Origin: Fortiea contorta PCC 7126
GTDB lineage: Bacteria > Cyanobacteriota > Cyanobacteriia > Cyanobacteriales > Nostocaceae
Direction: 5' to 3'
Assembly: GCF_000332295.1 (NCBI RefSeq)
Contig: NZ_KB235930.1
Location: 2,933,395 to 2,997,394, forward strand
DNA: 64,000 bases
Positions 9,676 to 19,393 of the stretch are shown here, piece by piece; within the stretch, counting starts at the first letter, position 1, and each line of letters begins with the position of its first letter. The notes beneath the pieces were generated by a model that had not been told where the DNA came from, searched no databases, and worked only from the letters and a program-made list of their open reading frames with translations. The position numbers and the translations under genes were made by a program.

Positions 9676-10848
9676 ATGCCGAATACCAAATCTCGAATGC
9701 AGGCTGTACAATCGCCAATAATTCCTGTGGTAGGGGAACTAATTAAAAATTCTCCCGGAACTATCTCTTTAGGACAAGGTGTGGTTGCTTACAGTCCACC
9801 AACTGAAGTAGTGGAATCGTTACCTAAATTTCTAGCTGAACCTACTAATAATTTATATCAAGCCGTTGAAGGAATTCCACCATTGTTAACAGCCTTGGCG
9901 GAAAAATTGCAGGCATTTAATAAGATAAAAATTAATCATAATAACTGTATTGTTGTCACCGCAGGTAGCAATATGGGGTTTATGAATGCTATTTTAGCAA
10001 TTACTTCTCCTGGTGATGAAATTATTTTGAATACCCCCTATTATTTCAACCATGAAATGGCAATTAATATAGCGGGGTGTCGTGCGATTTTAGTAGCAAC
10101 AGACGAAAATTATCAACTGCGTCCAGAGGCGATCGCTCAAGCAATTACCGCCAAAACACGAGCAATAGTCACCGTTTCACCCAATAACCCAACAGGAGTT
10201 GTTTATTCAGAAAATGCGCTGCGACAGGTGAATCAAATCTGTAGTAATTATGGCATTTACCACATTAGTGACGAAGCGTATGAATACTTCACTTATAACG
10301 GTGCTCATCACGTTTCTCCTGGTGCATTTGCTGGTAGTAATGAATATACAATTTCTCTTTATAGCCTTTCTAAAGCTTACGGTTTCGCTAGCTGGCGCAT
10401 TGGCTATATGGTCATCCCCCAAAATTTGCTTGTAGCGGTGAAAAAAGTTCAAGACACTATTGTCATTTGTCCACCTGTGATTTCTCAATATGCAGCCCTA
10501 GGCGCACTCCAAGCCAAAGCCGAATATTTGCAAGAAAATATCGGTGCGATCGCACAAGTAAGAAAAATAGTACTTGATTCTCTCAAACAAATTCAAGATA
10601 TCTGTACTCTCACCCCCGCAGAAGGCGCTTTTTATTTCTTCCTGAAAATTCACACCCAAATCGACTCTTTGGAATTAGTTAAAAGACTCATTCGGGAACA
10701 TCAAGTCGCTGTAATTCCTGGTGGGACTTTTGGTATGGAACATGGTTGCTATCTGCGAGTAGCTTACGGAGCGCTATCGCCGCAAACAGCCCAGAAAGGA
10801 ATTACTAGGCTAGTGCAAGGTTTACAAGCTATCACATCGTTGGCATAG
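9676..10848 (+). CDS. PLP-dependent aminotransferase, class I/II
   Basis: The 390-residue product has the fold-type I aminotransferase pattern: SLGQGVVAYSPP at the N-terminus, VTAGSNMGFMNA, the SPNNPTG motif (near 173), SDEAYEYF, and SLSKAYGFASWRIGYM with the Schiff-base Lys near residue 232. A C-terminal GMEHGCYLRVAYG holds the Arg that binds the substrate carboxylate. It belongs to the aspartate/aromatic aminotransferase superfamily; the substrate cannot be read from the sequence. Length is normal. The ATG at 9676 leaves the usual N-terminal arm intact. It appears monocistronic, since the neighbours are unrelated or on the other strand. Confidence 0.88.
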   Translation: MPNTKSRMQAVQSPIIPVVGELIKNSPGTISLGQGVVAYSPPTEVVESLPKFLAEPTNNLYQAVEGIPPLLTALAEKLQAFNKIKINHNNCIVVTAGSNMGFMNAILAITSPGDEIILNTPYYFNHEMAINIAGCRAILVATDENYQLRPEAIAQAITAKTRAIVTVSPNNPTGVVYSENALRQVNQICSNYGIYHISDEAYEYFTYNGAHHVSPGAFAGSNEYTISLYSLSKAYGFASWRIGYMVIPQNLLVAVKKVQDTIVICPPVISQYAALGALQAKAEYLQENIGAIAQVRKIVLDSLKQIQDICTLTPAEGAFYFFLKIHTQIDSLELVKRLIREHQVAVIPGGTFGMEHGCYLRVAYGALSPQTAQKGITRLVQGLQAITSLA

Positions 10849-10867
10849 TACATATAAAGTTTACCGC

Positions 10868-11000
10868 TTTTTTATGGACATCTTGCATAAATATTTTTTT
10901 TGTTTCACGCAGAGGCGCAGAGTCGCAGAGAAGAGAACGCAAAGAATAAAGATGCGCCTAATTATTCCCCATCTCCCCACCTCCCCATCTCCCCATCTCC
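10868..11000. repeat. Dispersed CGCAGAGGCGCAGAG repeat followed by CTCCCCAT tandem repeat
   Basis: From about 10880, CTTGCATAAATATTTTTTTT, a T-rich run and CGCAGAGGCGCAGAGTCGC form a repeat that recurs at 62625-62705 with the same order of blocks. It is followed by four or five CTCCCCAT/CTCCCCAC units (about 10970-11000) reaching the stop codon of the WD40 gene. Confidence 0.7.
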
Positions 11001-12818
11001 CTAACTCCGCTGCCAAATTTTAATCGTTTTATCTAAACTTCCACTAACTAACATCTCCCCCGAAGCGGTGAAGGCTAAGGAGGTGACGGTGTTTGTATGT
11101 CCTGTGAAGGTAGCTAATAGTTCTCCTGTTTTTAAGTGCCATAATTTAATCGTTTTATCGGCGCTACCGCTGGCGATAATTTGCTCATCGGGACTGAGAG
11201 CGATCGCACAGACTTCTTCTCTGTGTCCTGTGAGGGTGCGAATTAATTCTCCTGTCTCTAAGTGCCAAATTCTGATTGTGGTGTCTCGACTACCACTAAT
11301 CAGTATTTTGGCGTCTGCACTCATCACTAGGGAACGGACGATATGACCATGACCCATGAGGGTGTATGTTGGGGGTAGATCATTTAACGGGATGTCGCCC
11401 ATGGGGTAAGGGGTACGCCAGACTTTGATTTTGCGGTAGCTACCTGTGACTAGGGTGCGTCCATCTTGACTGAGGACTAGGGAATGGGCGGCTGTGTCAT
11501 CTAAAGAAAGAGCGATCGCTACTTGGCGCTCTGTTAAATCCCAAAACAGAATTTTTCTGTCATCACCGCCAGTGACTAACATTCTCCCGTTTGGGGTGAA
11601 CGTCACGCACCTGACGACTCCATGATGTTTGTGCAGGATATCAATCAAATCTAGGGCGCCTACGTGCCAAATCTTGATTGTCGAGTCTGCGCCCACACTC
11701 ACTAATGTTTGTCCATCGGCGCTAAATGCCAAACAATTCACCTCATCCACTATTCCAGAGAAAACCCAAGGTGACTCTTTTAGTGTTTCGATTAATTCAC
11801 CCTTGCTTAAATCCCATAACTTGGTTTCTCCGCGGCTACCACTGGCGAGGATGGGTAAGGTTCTGTGATGATTACACTCGATACTGTGGCTTTTGTGTGT
11901 TCGTGTGCGGGAGGCGTCGCCCACAGGAGCAGAGTAAGCCAGACAATTAATGCCTCTAGAGTGCCCTTTCAAAGTCTGCCAGAATTCCCAGTCACCGATA
12001 ATATTTTTTAGGGGATGTTCTGCTGGCAAACTGCGAACAGTTTCTGTAATGTTATTTTCATTAACCGTGGAAACGGCATCTTTTTGATTAACTAATGAGT
12101 CTAAATAGCCACTTAACCCTCCTGCATATAATAAGTGATTAGGAGTAACATATAGTTTTGATTCGCCAAACTCAATCTGTTCTGTAGGTAAAAACCCAGT
12201 CATCACCGTTTGCTTTTCATAACCTGATTTTCCCGTGGATGGATAAAACAAACACAGAAAAATTAGTAACTGGTGATTTTTTAAATCATCTTGAGTCACT
12301 GTCCATTTAATTTTGTTTTTCTTCAGGCTATTAAAGCTTTCTCCATCGGCGGCGTAAACTTGAATACTGAGCATTGGGTTAGCCGCAACTAAATAGGTAA
12401 ATTTACTTTCGCCGCGCAAATTTCCCTCGTCATCCAAAGCCATATTTTTAACTGTGTCTTGCGGCACTTTTTTGATTAATTTGCCGAGACGTTCAGTCAT
12501 GATTTGTTCCACGATTTGCTCTCGCAACAGATATTCTTCAGCTTGTTGCTGAAAAAATTTGGCAAAAGGTATGGCAAAATCTGGCGGTTCAGGATATTCG
12601 GGCGGGGTAGAGGGAGGGTTTTTGGCGAGGATTTGGGCTTGTTGACGAGATAATTCTCGGAGTTTCGCCATTGACTCACCCGAAAAGGCGACAATTTCAC
12701 TATGGCAACCTTTGACTTGACTTACTAATAGAGATAAGTCTTGAGTCTTGGTTTTTTTCACACGTTGCAGGAAGTCAGTTTGTTGAGCTTTTAATAAACT
12801 AATCCAATCCATTTGCAT
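11001..12818 (-). CDS. WD40 repeat protein with cyanobacterial N-terminal domain
   Basis: The product has 605 residues. Residues 1-270 form an alpha-rich region without a recognised domain (it includes EYLLREQIVEQIMTERLGKL). From about residue 280 to the end there are seven WD40 units of the GHxxxVxxLAFSxDGxxLxSGSxDxTIKIW type, for example GHREEVCAIALSPDEQ and SGSADKTIKLWHL, so one complete seven-bladed propeller is likely, serving as a protein-interaction scaffold. The first blade carries an extra stretch, PVGDASRTRTHKSH, about residues 294-307, that interrupts the repeat; its DNA looks like a small interspersed repeat that kept the frame. No kinase, NACHT or effector domain is present. The function is unknown. 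Confidence 0.85.
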   Translation of the reverse strand: MQMDWISLLKAQQTDFLQRVKKTKTQDLSLLVSQVKGCHSEIVAFSGESMAKLRELSRQQAQILAKNPPSTPPEYPEPPDFAIPFAKFFQQQAEEYLLREQIVEQIMTERLGKLIKKVPQDTVKNMALDDEGNLRGESKFTYLVAANPMLSIQVYAADGESFNSLKKNKIKWTVTQDDLKNHQLLIFLCLFYPSTGKSGYEKQTVMTGFLPTEQIEFGESKLYVTPNHLLYAGGLSGYLDSLVNQKDAVSTVNENNITETVRSLPAEHPLKNIIGDWEFWQTLKGHSRGINCLAYSAPVGDASRTRTHKSHSIECNHHRTLPILASGSRGETKLWDLSKGELIETLKESPWVFSGIVDEVNCLAFSADGQTLVSVGADSTIKIWHVGALDLIDILHKHHGVVRCVTFTPNGRMLVTGGDDRKILFWDLTERQVAIALSLDDTAAHSLVLSQDGRTLVTGSYRKIKVWRTPYPMGDIPLNDLPPTYTLMGHGHIVRSLVMSADAKILISGSRDTTIRIWHLETGELIRTLTGHREEVCAIALSPDEQIIASGSADKTIKLWHLKTGELLATFTGHTNTVTSLAFTASGEMLVSGSLDKTIKIWQRS

Positions 12819-13431
12819 TAGAGCGGCACACTATTGCATACCTACGGTAAGCTATACCAATGCAATTACTCAAGTTTATAACCTTAGTTAATTAAAATTC
12901 AGTAATTTTATCAGTCTTAAAGAACACAGCCGTGGGCATAGGTTCACGGTCAAGATGTACCCAAGATAGAACTTTAACATATCATGAACTGATGCGGTTG
13001 AGGTAGGGAAATTAGTTGATATCAGCCCATTTTAACGAACTGAAAGAGCGAGTTACTGTGACGCTGGCAACAGTTATAGTGGCGAGATTTTGACCATAGC
13101 GATCGCTAAACAAAAAGGATGAAGTCTGAAGTCTGAAGTCTGAAGTCTGAAGTCTGTAGACGCCTGTAAGGCGGCTTGCCGCAGGCTAGGATGAAATTAA
13201 TAAACTTGTATATTCAGCGAAAAAAATATGACGCTTGCGTAAATTTTAGTAATGATAAACAGATAAATAGGCGGATTATCCTTGTTATCGGTGTCCGCCT
13301 GTGGTGCAAAAAACAATACTATGAACTATTCGATGATGACAGTTGAGCAATGTCTTGACTACCGTTATGTTGCAATCTTTGAATGAGGATGATGCGGAAA
13401 TTTCATTTTGGCATGGGGAATTGGGCAGGAA
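12819..13431. other. 613-bp intergenic region between WD40 and TPR genes
   Basis: No convincing gene. It contains the heptamer array and repeat copy at 13118-13225 and a hairpin AGGCGGA (13269-13275)/TCCGCCT (13294-13300). The divergent promoters cannot apply here because both flanking genes are on the minus strand; the WD40 promoter would lie near 12820-12950. Confidence 0.6.
13118..13225 (+). repeat. Heptamer array GAAGTCT x5 plus dispersed ~100-bp element (copy A)
   Basis: Five GAAGTCT units start at 13128, followed by a palindromic block GTAGACGCCTGTAAGGCGGC and then AGGATGAAAT-TAATAAACTTGTATATTCAGC. The last two blocks recur at 36577-36710, and parts at 49604-49720 and 59098-59215. The copy here is truncated after TTCAGCG. 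Confidence 0.75.
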
Positions 13432-15261
13432 TTAGGAATTGAGTCGAAGTTCTGCAATCAAGTCCCGGATTTCTTGGGAATACTGGATATTTCCCTGTTG
13501 ATAATAGAGGTTGGCTGCTGTTTGGAAATCGGCGATCGCTTTTTGCATGTTCCCCAAATGGCGGTAGACGTCAGCCCGGACGATATGGGCTTCAGCCCAG
13601 TAGGGTTGCAATTCTAAAGCTTGGTGCAAATCTGTGATTGCTGCTTTGAGTTCTCCTACCAGAAAGTGGCTCCGTCCTCGATTAAACCAGTCGTCAGCAA
13701 ATCTCGGCGCGAGCAAAATTGCTTGATTGTAATCGAGTATGGCTCGTTGATAATCTTCTAGGGCGTAGTAAGCGTTACCACGATCGCTATAAAATGCGGC
13801 TGAGTCGGGGTTTAATTGCAAGGCTTTGGTGTAATCGGCGATCGCTTCGTGATAATCTGCCAATGCGTAGCGGATGGAACCACGGTTGTAATAAGCTTCT
13901 GCAAAATCGGGATTGATTTTTAATGCTTGATTATAATCGGCGATCGCTCCTGATGTGTCTCCTAGTTGGCGGCGGGCGTTACCCCGGTTACAATACGCTG
14001 GGGCAAAATTCGGATCAATGGCTATGGCTTGGGTGTTGTCGGCGATGGCGCCTGGATAATCTTGCTGGGCTTCGCGGACAATCCCGCGCCCGTAGTATGC
14101 TGCTGTTAAGTTACCATCAAACAGCAGTGCTTGGTCATAATCTTTCATGGCGCCTTGGTAGTCTCCCAAGCTGCGACGAGCGAGGGCGCGATCGCAATAT
14201 CCTACAGCTAACAGGGGATTGAGTCGCAAAAGTCGCGTGCTATCGGCGATCGCTCCTTGATAGTCTCCCAGGCGGCGTTTAGCGTTCGCCCGCCAACCGT
14301 AAACTAGATCCAAGGTGGGATTGTGCTGTAATGCTTGGTCATAATCTTTAATTGCTTGTGCATCATCTCCCAAAGCGCTATGCACTAAACCCCGTTCACA
14401 ATAAGCTTGGACATCTTCAGGATTTAACTTGACAGATTGATTAAAATCTGCTAATGCTTGATGATATTTTTGCAGATGAGCGAAAACTAAACCCCGATTG
14501 TAGTAAGCGCCAGCAAAGTTGGGATTAATTTTTACAGCTTGGTCATAATCGGCGATCGCTTGGTGATAATTTCTCAGGGCGTAGTAAGCATTGCCTCGGT
14601 TATGGTAGGCTGCTGCTAGATTGGGAGCGAGTTTGAGGGCTTGATTATGCTCGGCGATCGCCTGCTCATACTCTCCCAAAAGATAGTAAACATTACCCAG
14701 GTTACTGTAAGCTGCAGCTAATTCTGGGTATAACTGTAAAGCTTGGTGAAAATCAGCGATCGCTCCTTGATTATCTCCTTGATCGCAGCGATTAATCGCC
14801 CGACTGTGGTAAGCATGAGCCAAATCTTGATGAATATAAGATGTTAGCTGGGGGTTAATCTGCAAAGCTTTGTGATAATCTGCAATTGCGGTTTCATAAT
14901 CTCCCAGAGCAAAATAGGCTTTAGCGCGACTGTGGTAAGATTCGGCGAAATCAGGATTGATTTGTAACGCTTGATGATAGTCAGCGATCGCTCCTTCATA
15001 ATCAGCTAAATAATACCGCGCGTTGCCCCTGTTGTTGTAGGCTGCGGCGAAATCAGGCTTGATTTGTAACGCTTGATTGTAATCGGCGATCGCCCCGCGA
15101 TAATCTTTCAGTTGGGCGCTGAGGATGATCGCTCGGTTATGGTAAGCTGCAGCGTAGTCAGGATTGAGCTTGATTGCTTGGGTGTAATCTGCGATCGCCC
15201 CGTGATTATCCCCTTGAAAATATTTGTTTAATCCCTGATTAAAAAAATCTTCAGCTTGCAT
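13432..15261 (-). CDS. Tetratricopeptide repeat protein
   Basis: Virtually the whole 609-residue product consists of 34-residue TPR units, about seventeen in a row, of the form AAAYHNRGNAYYALxDYxxAIADYxxAL. Nearly every unit contains AIADY or AIADF and the N-P pair at the turn. There is no signal peptide, membrane segment or catalytic domain, so it is a cytosolic superhelical scaffold whose partners are unknown. The repeat units are very similar at DNA level, with HIP1 sites (GCGATCGC) recurring at the same place in many units, so recent internal duplication is likely and copy number may vary between strains. Confidence 0.9.
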   Translation of the reverse strand: MQAEDFFNQGLNKYFQGDNHGAIADYTQAIKLNPDYAAAYHNRAIILSAQLKDYRGAIADYNQALQIKPDFAAAYNNRGNARYYLADYEGAIADYHQALQINPDFAESYHSRAKAYFALGDYETAIADYHKALQINPQLTSYIHQDLAHAYHSRAINRCDQGDNQGAIADFHQALQLYPELAAAYSNLGNVYYLLGEYEQAIAEHNQALKLAPNLAAAYHNRGNAYYALRNYHQAIADYDQAVKINPNFAGAYYNRGLVFAHLQKYHQALADFNQSVKLNPEDVQAYCERGLVHSALGDDAQAIKDYDQALQHNPTLDLVYGWRANAKRRLGDYQGAIADSTRLLRLNPLLAVGYCDRALARRSLGDYQGAMKDYDQALLFDGNLTAAYYGRGIVREAQQDYPGAIADNTQAIAIDPNFAPAYCNRGNARRQLGDTSGAIADYNQALKINPDFAEAYYNRGSIRYALADYHEAIADYTKALQLNPDSAAFYSDRGNAYYALEDYQRAILDYNQAILLAPRFADDWFNRGRSHFLVGELKAAITDLHQALELQPYWAEAHIVRADVYRHLGNMQKAIADFQTAANLYYQQGNIQYSQEIRDLIAELRLNS

Positions 15262-15367
15262 GTAGTTTAATTAAATAAAATTTCCGGTATATTCACAGAA
15301 AGTATACTCATGCCCAATGCCTGCCATCAAGAGATTAATTATGATCTAGAGATAGGGAAATAGCAAT

Positions 15368-17506
15368 ATGTTAAAAGTTTTTGCTGACCGGGGAGGAACA
15401 TTCACAGATATAGTCGCTGTCACTAATAATCCACAAATTATCGCTAGACTTCTACAGCATCCGCAACGGTTTTTAATTGTTCCTCTTCCTCATCAGCAAT
15501 GGGTAATAGTCTACAAATTACTTTCAGAAAATCCTGAGCAATATCAAGATGCAGTGATTCAAGGAATTCGAGATATTATCGGTCTTGCATCTCATGAAAA
15601 TATTCCCGATGCAGCTATAGAAGTAATTAAAATGGGGACAACAGTTGCGACTAATGCACTGTTAGAAAGGAAAGGAGATCGAGTAGTATTGCTCATCACA
15701 AAAGGGTTTAGAGATGCATTGCGAATTGGCTATCAAAATCGTCCTGATATTTTTACTCGCCAGATTATTTTACCAACAATGCTCTATGAACAAGTGATAG
15801 AAATAGAGGAGCGTTATGATGCTCAAGGCAATGAATTAATCCCCGTCAATCTTACCCAAGCCAAAGCAGATCTAGAAGCAGTTTATCACACAGGAATTAG
15901 GAGTTGTGCCATTGTTTTCATGCACAGCGATCGCTATCCACACCACGAACAACAAATAGCACAACTCGCTTCTACAATTGGCTTTACCCAAATTTCTATA
16001 TCCCATCAAGTTAGTCCGTTAATGAAATTAGTTAGTCGGGGTGACACCACAGTTGTAGACGCTTATTTAACTCCAATTTTGCGACGCTACGTCAACCAAA
16101 TATCCAGTCAGTTATCTGGAGTTAAATTAATGTTTATGAAATCTGACGGAGGTTTAGTCGCAGCAGCAAATTTTCAAGGGAAAGATAGCATTTTCAGCGG
16201 CCCGGCTGGGGGTATTGTCGGCGCAATTAAAACTAGTCAACGAGCCGGTTTCGAGTTAGTTATTACCTTTGATATGGGTGGAACCAGTACAGATGTTGCT
16301 CATTTTCAAGGAGAGTATGAACGACAATTAGATGCAGAAATAGCAGGAGCGCGGATGCGAGTTCCCGTCTTAGCAATTAATACAATTGCGGCTGGTGGTG
16401 GTTCGATTTTATTTTTTGATGGTTCTAGTTATCGTGTCGGGCCAGAGTCTGCTGGTGCTAATCCTGGCCCTGCTTGTTACCGTCGGGGTGGAAGATTAAC
16501 AGTTACAGATGCAAATGTAATGTCAGGAAAAATTCACCCGCAATATTTTCCAGCGGTGTTTGGAATTGAGGGGAATTTACCTTTAGATCGAGAGATTGTT
16601 GTTGAGCAATTTACCCAATTAGCTGCAGAGATTACCGCTGCTACAGGAAATGATTATACACCAGAACAGGTAGCCTCTGGATTTGTGGCGATCGCTGTAG
16701 AAAATATGGCGAATGCAATCAAAAAAATTAGTCTGCAGCGGGGTTATGATGTCACTCAATATACTCTATGTTGTTTTGGTGGCGCTGGTGGACAAGTCGC
16801 TTGTTTAATTGCGGATACTTTAGGGATGAAAACGATATTTTTGCATCCTTATGCTGGAGTACTTTCTGCATATGGAATGGGTTTAGCTGATGTGACGGTG
16901 ATGAAAGAAAGGGGTGTGGAACAGCTTTTAACTCCAGAATTAATTCCGCAATTAAAAGAGTTGATGGATGAATTGGAAGCGCAGGGGAGGAGAGGGGAAA
17001 AATCTCCTTCCACAAAACTTTTCAAAACAGAGGTAGACGCAAAGGAGTGCGGAGTTGGTTTGGTGGTGCGAAAGGTGAATTTAAAATATGAGGGGAGTAA
17101 TTCGACTTTGGCTGTGAATTTTCATGAGGATTTGATGGTGATGCGGCGAGAATTTGCGCGGGAGCATCAAAGCCGTTATGGTTTCATTCAAGTAGAAAAA
17201 GTTTTAGTTGTGGAGTCTATTTCAGTAGAAATAATTCAGCAGATGGAGACACCTGAAGAACCGTTAATTAATCGCACTCGTCCTTGGGAGCAGTTACCCG
17301 AATATGTGGAGCAGGTGAAAATGTTTACTGACGGAAAATGGTACGATACTCCCGTTTATCGTCGAGAAGATTTACAACCTGGAGATAGAATTTATGGAAG
17401 TGCAATTATTGTGGAAAAAATTAGCACAATTGTGGTTGAGCCGTTTTGGAAAGCGATATTAACTCCACAAAACCATTTGATTTTAGAACGATTTTCAAAG
17501 GATTGA
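15368..17506 (+). CDS. Hydantoinase/oxoprolinase subunit A (HyuA family)
   Basis: The 712-residue protein begins LKVFADRGGTFTDIVAV, the ATP-binding ASKHA start typical of N-methylhydantoinase A and 5-oxoprolinase. It continues with MGTTVATNALLERKG (about 96-110), the FSGPAGGIVGA motif (near 277), TFDMGGTSTDVA (near 299) and TIAAGGGS (near 338). The family hydrolyses cyclic amides such as 5-oxoproline or hydantoins using ATP, with a B subunit. The B subunit gene follows at 17676 on the same strand, so the pair is probably one transcript. A hydrophilic insert (about 539-563, including EKSPSTKLFKTEVDAKE) interrupts the C-terminal part and looks like low-complexity DNA recruited into the frame. 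Substrate is unproved; 5-oxoproline recycling in the glutathione cycle is the usual guess. Confidence 0.85.
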   Translation: MLKVFADRGGTFTDIVAVTNNPQIIARLLQHPQRFLIVPLPHQQWVIVYKLLSENPEQYQDAVIQGIRDIIGLASHENIPDAAIEVIKMGTTVATNALLERKGDRVVLLITKGFRDALRIGYQNRPDIFTRQIILPTMLYEQVIEIEERYDAQGNELIPVNLTQAKADLEAVYHTGIRSCAIVFMHSDRYPHHEQQIAQLASTIGFTQISISHQVSPLMKLVSRGDTTVVDAYLTPILRRYVNQISSQLSGVKLMFMKSDGGLVAAANFQGKDSIFSGPAGGIVGAIKTSQRAGFELVITFDMGGTSTDVAHFQGEYERQLDAEIAGARMRVPVLAINTIAAGGGSILFFDGSSYRVGPESAGANPGPACYRRGGRLTVTDANVMSGKIHPQYFPAVFGIEGNLPLDREIVVEQFTQLAAEITAATGNDYTPEQVASGFVAIAVENMANAIKKISLQRGYDVTQYTLCCFGGAGGQVACLIADTLGMKTIFLHPYAGVLSAYGMGLADVTVMKERGVEQLLTPELIPQLKELMDELEAQGRRGEKSPSTKLFKTEVDAKECGVGLVVRKVNLKYEGSNSTLAVNFHEDLMVMRREFAREHQSRYGFIQVEKVLVVESISVEIIQQMETPEEPLINRTRPWEQLPEYVEQVKMFTDGKWYDTPVYRREDLQPGDRIYGSAIIVEKISTIVVEPFWKAILTPQNHLILERFSKD

Positions 17507-17675
17507 TATTTGTCGTGCTCAAAGATTTAGAAAAACAAATTCTGGTTCTTTCTCCTATCTTTGCGTCTTTGCGCGCCAGTTGCTACAACGGAAGGAACCT
17601 CCGCAACGCACTGGCTCGCCTTTGCGCGAAACTAATTCATACGACTAATCAGCAACGCCCAAATAAGAATCCCAA
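17507..17675. repeat. Dispersed repeat between the hydantoinase genes
   Basis: The 169-bp gap contains TTTGCGTCTTTGCGCG and GCCTTTGCGCGAAACTAA, the reverse complement of the CGCAAAGGCGCAAAG family seen at 62650, with an insert of GTTGCTACAACGGAAGGAAC type. A 5' part resembles TTCTTTCTCC runs. No gene is seen in it. Confidence 0.6.
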
Positions 17676-19238
17676 ATGCACGCAATTTCTCAACCAGATC
17701 CCGTCCGCTTAGAGATTTTTAAAAACCTTTATCAATTTATCGCCGAACAAATGGGAATTGTGCTGCAAAATACGGCAGCATCTGTGAATATTAAAGAAAG
17801 ATTAGATTTCTCTTGCGCTATTTTCGATGGTTCAGGTTTATTAGTCGCTAATGCTCCCCACATTCCTGTACATTTAGGCTCAATGAGTGAAAGTGTCCGC
17901 AGTTTAATTCATCAGCATGGCGACACTATTAAACCGGGGAATTTTTATCTTTCTAATAATCCTTATAATGGCGGAACTCACCTTCCTGATGTGACAGCGA
18001 TTACTCCCGTTTTTTGGGAAGATAATCATATTTTATCCCCAATTCCTCTTTTTTATGTTGCTGCTCGCGGACACCAAGCGGATATTGGCGGTATTACTCC
18101 TGGTTCTATGCCTCCCCATAGTACAACAGTGGAAGAAGAAGGAATTATTTTTGATAATTTTCTTTTGGTAGAAGCTGGTAATTTTCGAGAAAATGCTGTG
18201 AGATTCCATCTTGCTGACCATCTCTATCCGGCTCGCAATCCTGACCAAAATATAGCTGATTTTCAAGCACAAATTGCTGCCAATAATAGGGGAGCGCAGG
18301 AGTTGCGAAAAATGGTGATTCAATATGGAGTTGATACTGTCCAAGCTTACATGAAGTTTGTGCAGAATCACGCTGAAGAATCGGTGAGACGAGCTATTGA
18401 TATTTTGCAAAATGGCTCGTTTGTTTATTTGATGGATAATGGCGCCAAAATTCAAGTGCAGGTGACAATTGACCAAGAAAATCGCAGTGCTAAAATAGAT
18501 TTTTCGGGTACTTCTGAACAACTAAATAGTAATTTTAATGCGCCTAAAGCTGTCACACAAGCTGCAGTTTTATATGTGTTTCGGACTTTGGTGGATGATA
18601 ATATTCCTCTCAATGCTGGCTGTTTGCAACCTCTAGAAATTATTATCCCGGAAAATTGTCTGTTGAATCCTACTTATCCAGCCGCAGTAGTAGCGGGAAA
18701 TGTGGAGACATCGCAAGCGATTGTTGATGCTTTGTATGGTGCTTTAGGTGTGATGGCTGCTTCCCAAGGAACGATGAATAATTTCACTTTTGGGAATGAG
18801 AAATATCAATATTATGAAACTATTTGTGGTGGTTCTGGGGCGGGAATTGATTTTGATGGAACTGATGGTGTCCATACTCACATGACTAATTCCCATTTAA
18901 CTGATCCAGAAGTTTTAGAAACTCGTTATCCTGTATTTTTAGAAAGTTTTAGTTTGCGTCCTGATAGTGGTGGAAAAGGAAAACATTGTGGGGGTGATGG
19001 AGTAATTCGGCGCATCAAATTTTTGGAACCGATGACAGCGAATATTCTTTCTAATCATCGATTGATTCCACCTTTTGGTTCAAATGGTGGGGGATCTGCA
19101 AAAGTAGGAAAAAATTGGATACAACGTCACGATGGAACTATCGAGAATTTAGACAGTACCGCCACGGTAGAGATGGAATCTGGGGATGTTTTTGTGATAG
19201 AAACTCCTGGAGGTGGAGGTTTTGGTCAAGTTTCGTGA
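17676..19238 (+). CDS. Hydantoinase/oxoprolinase subunit B (HyuB family)
   Basis: The product has 520 residues and starts [20 protein letters not shown], the usual HyuB opening. Family marks include [26 protein letters not shown]-like [25 protein letters not shown], and near the C-terminus the Gly-rich ETPGGGGFG that closes most members. The Gly/Asp/His set of the N-terminal half is the presumed metal and active-site region. It should form a complex with the HyuA product encoded just upstream. Length is normal for a separate B subunit (in many eukaryotes A and B are fused into one 5-oxoprolinase). Confidence 0.87.
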   Translation: MHAISQPDPVRLEIFKNLYQFIAEQMGIVLQNTAASVNIKERLDFSCAIFDGSGLLVANAPHIPVHLGSMSESVRSLIHQHGDTIKPGNFYLSNNPYNGGTHLPDVTAITPVFWEDNHILSPIPLFYVAARGHQADIGGITPGSMPPHSTTVEEEGIIFDNFLLVEAGNFRENAVRFHLADHLYPARNPDQNIADFQAQIAANNRGAQELRKMVIQYGVDTVQAYMKFVQNHAEESVRRAIDILQNGSFVYLMDNGAKIQVQVTIDQENRSAKIDFSGTSEQLNSNFNAPKAVTQAAVLYVFRTLVDDNIPLNAGCLQPLEIIIPENCLLNPTYPAAVVAGNVETSQAIVDALYGALGVMAASQGTMNNFTFGNEKYQYYETICGGSGAGIDFDGTDGVHTHMTNSHLTDPEVLETRYPVFLESFSLRPDSGGKGKHCGGDGVIRRIKFLEPMTANILSNHRLIPPFGSNGGGSAKVGKNWIQRHDGTIENLDSTATVEMESGDVFVIETPGGGGFGQVS

Positions 19239-19393
19239 TGTGGTGATGAATTCTAAATTTTTGCTTTAGTTCTGGGGTTGACTAAAACAAGGCGATCGCC
19301 TAGGATTGACAACAATCACAGATGCGATCGCTCAACGCACCTTCAAGCTATGATAGTCTCGCAAACTATGCAGCATCGCACTTCAGGTTTTGC

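Noticed and set aside
17446-17712. 88-codon ORF bridging hyuA and hyuB
   Set aside because: It overlaps the ends of both genes in another frame and crosses a dispersed repeat.
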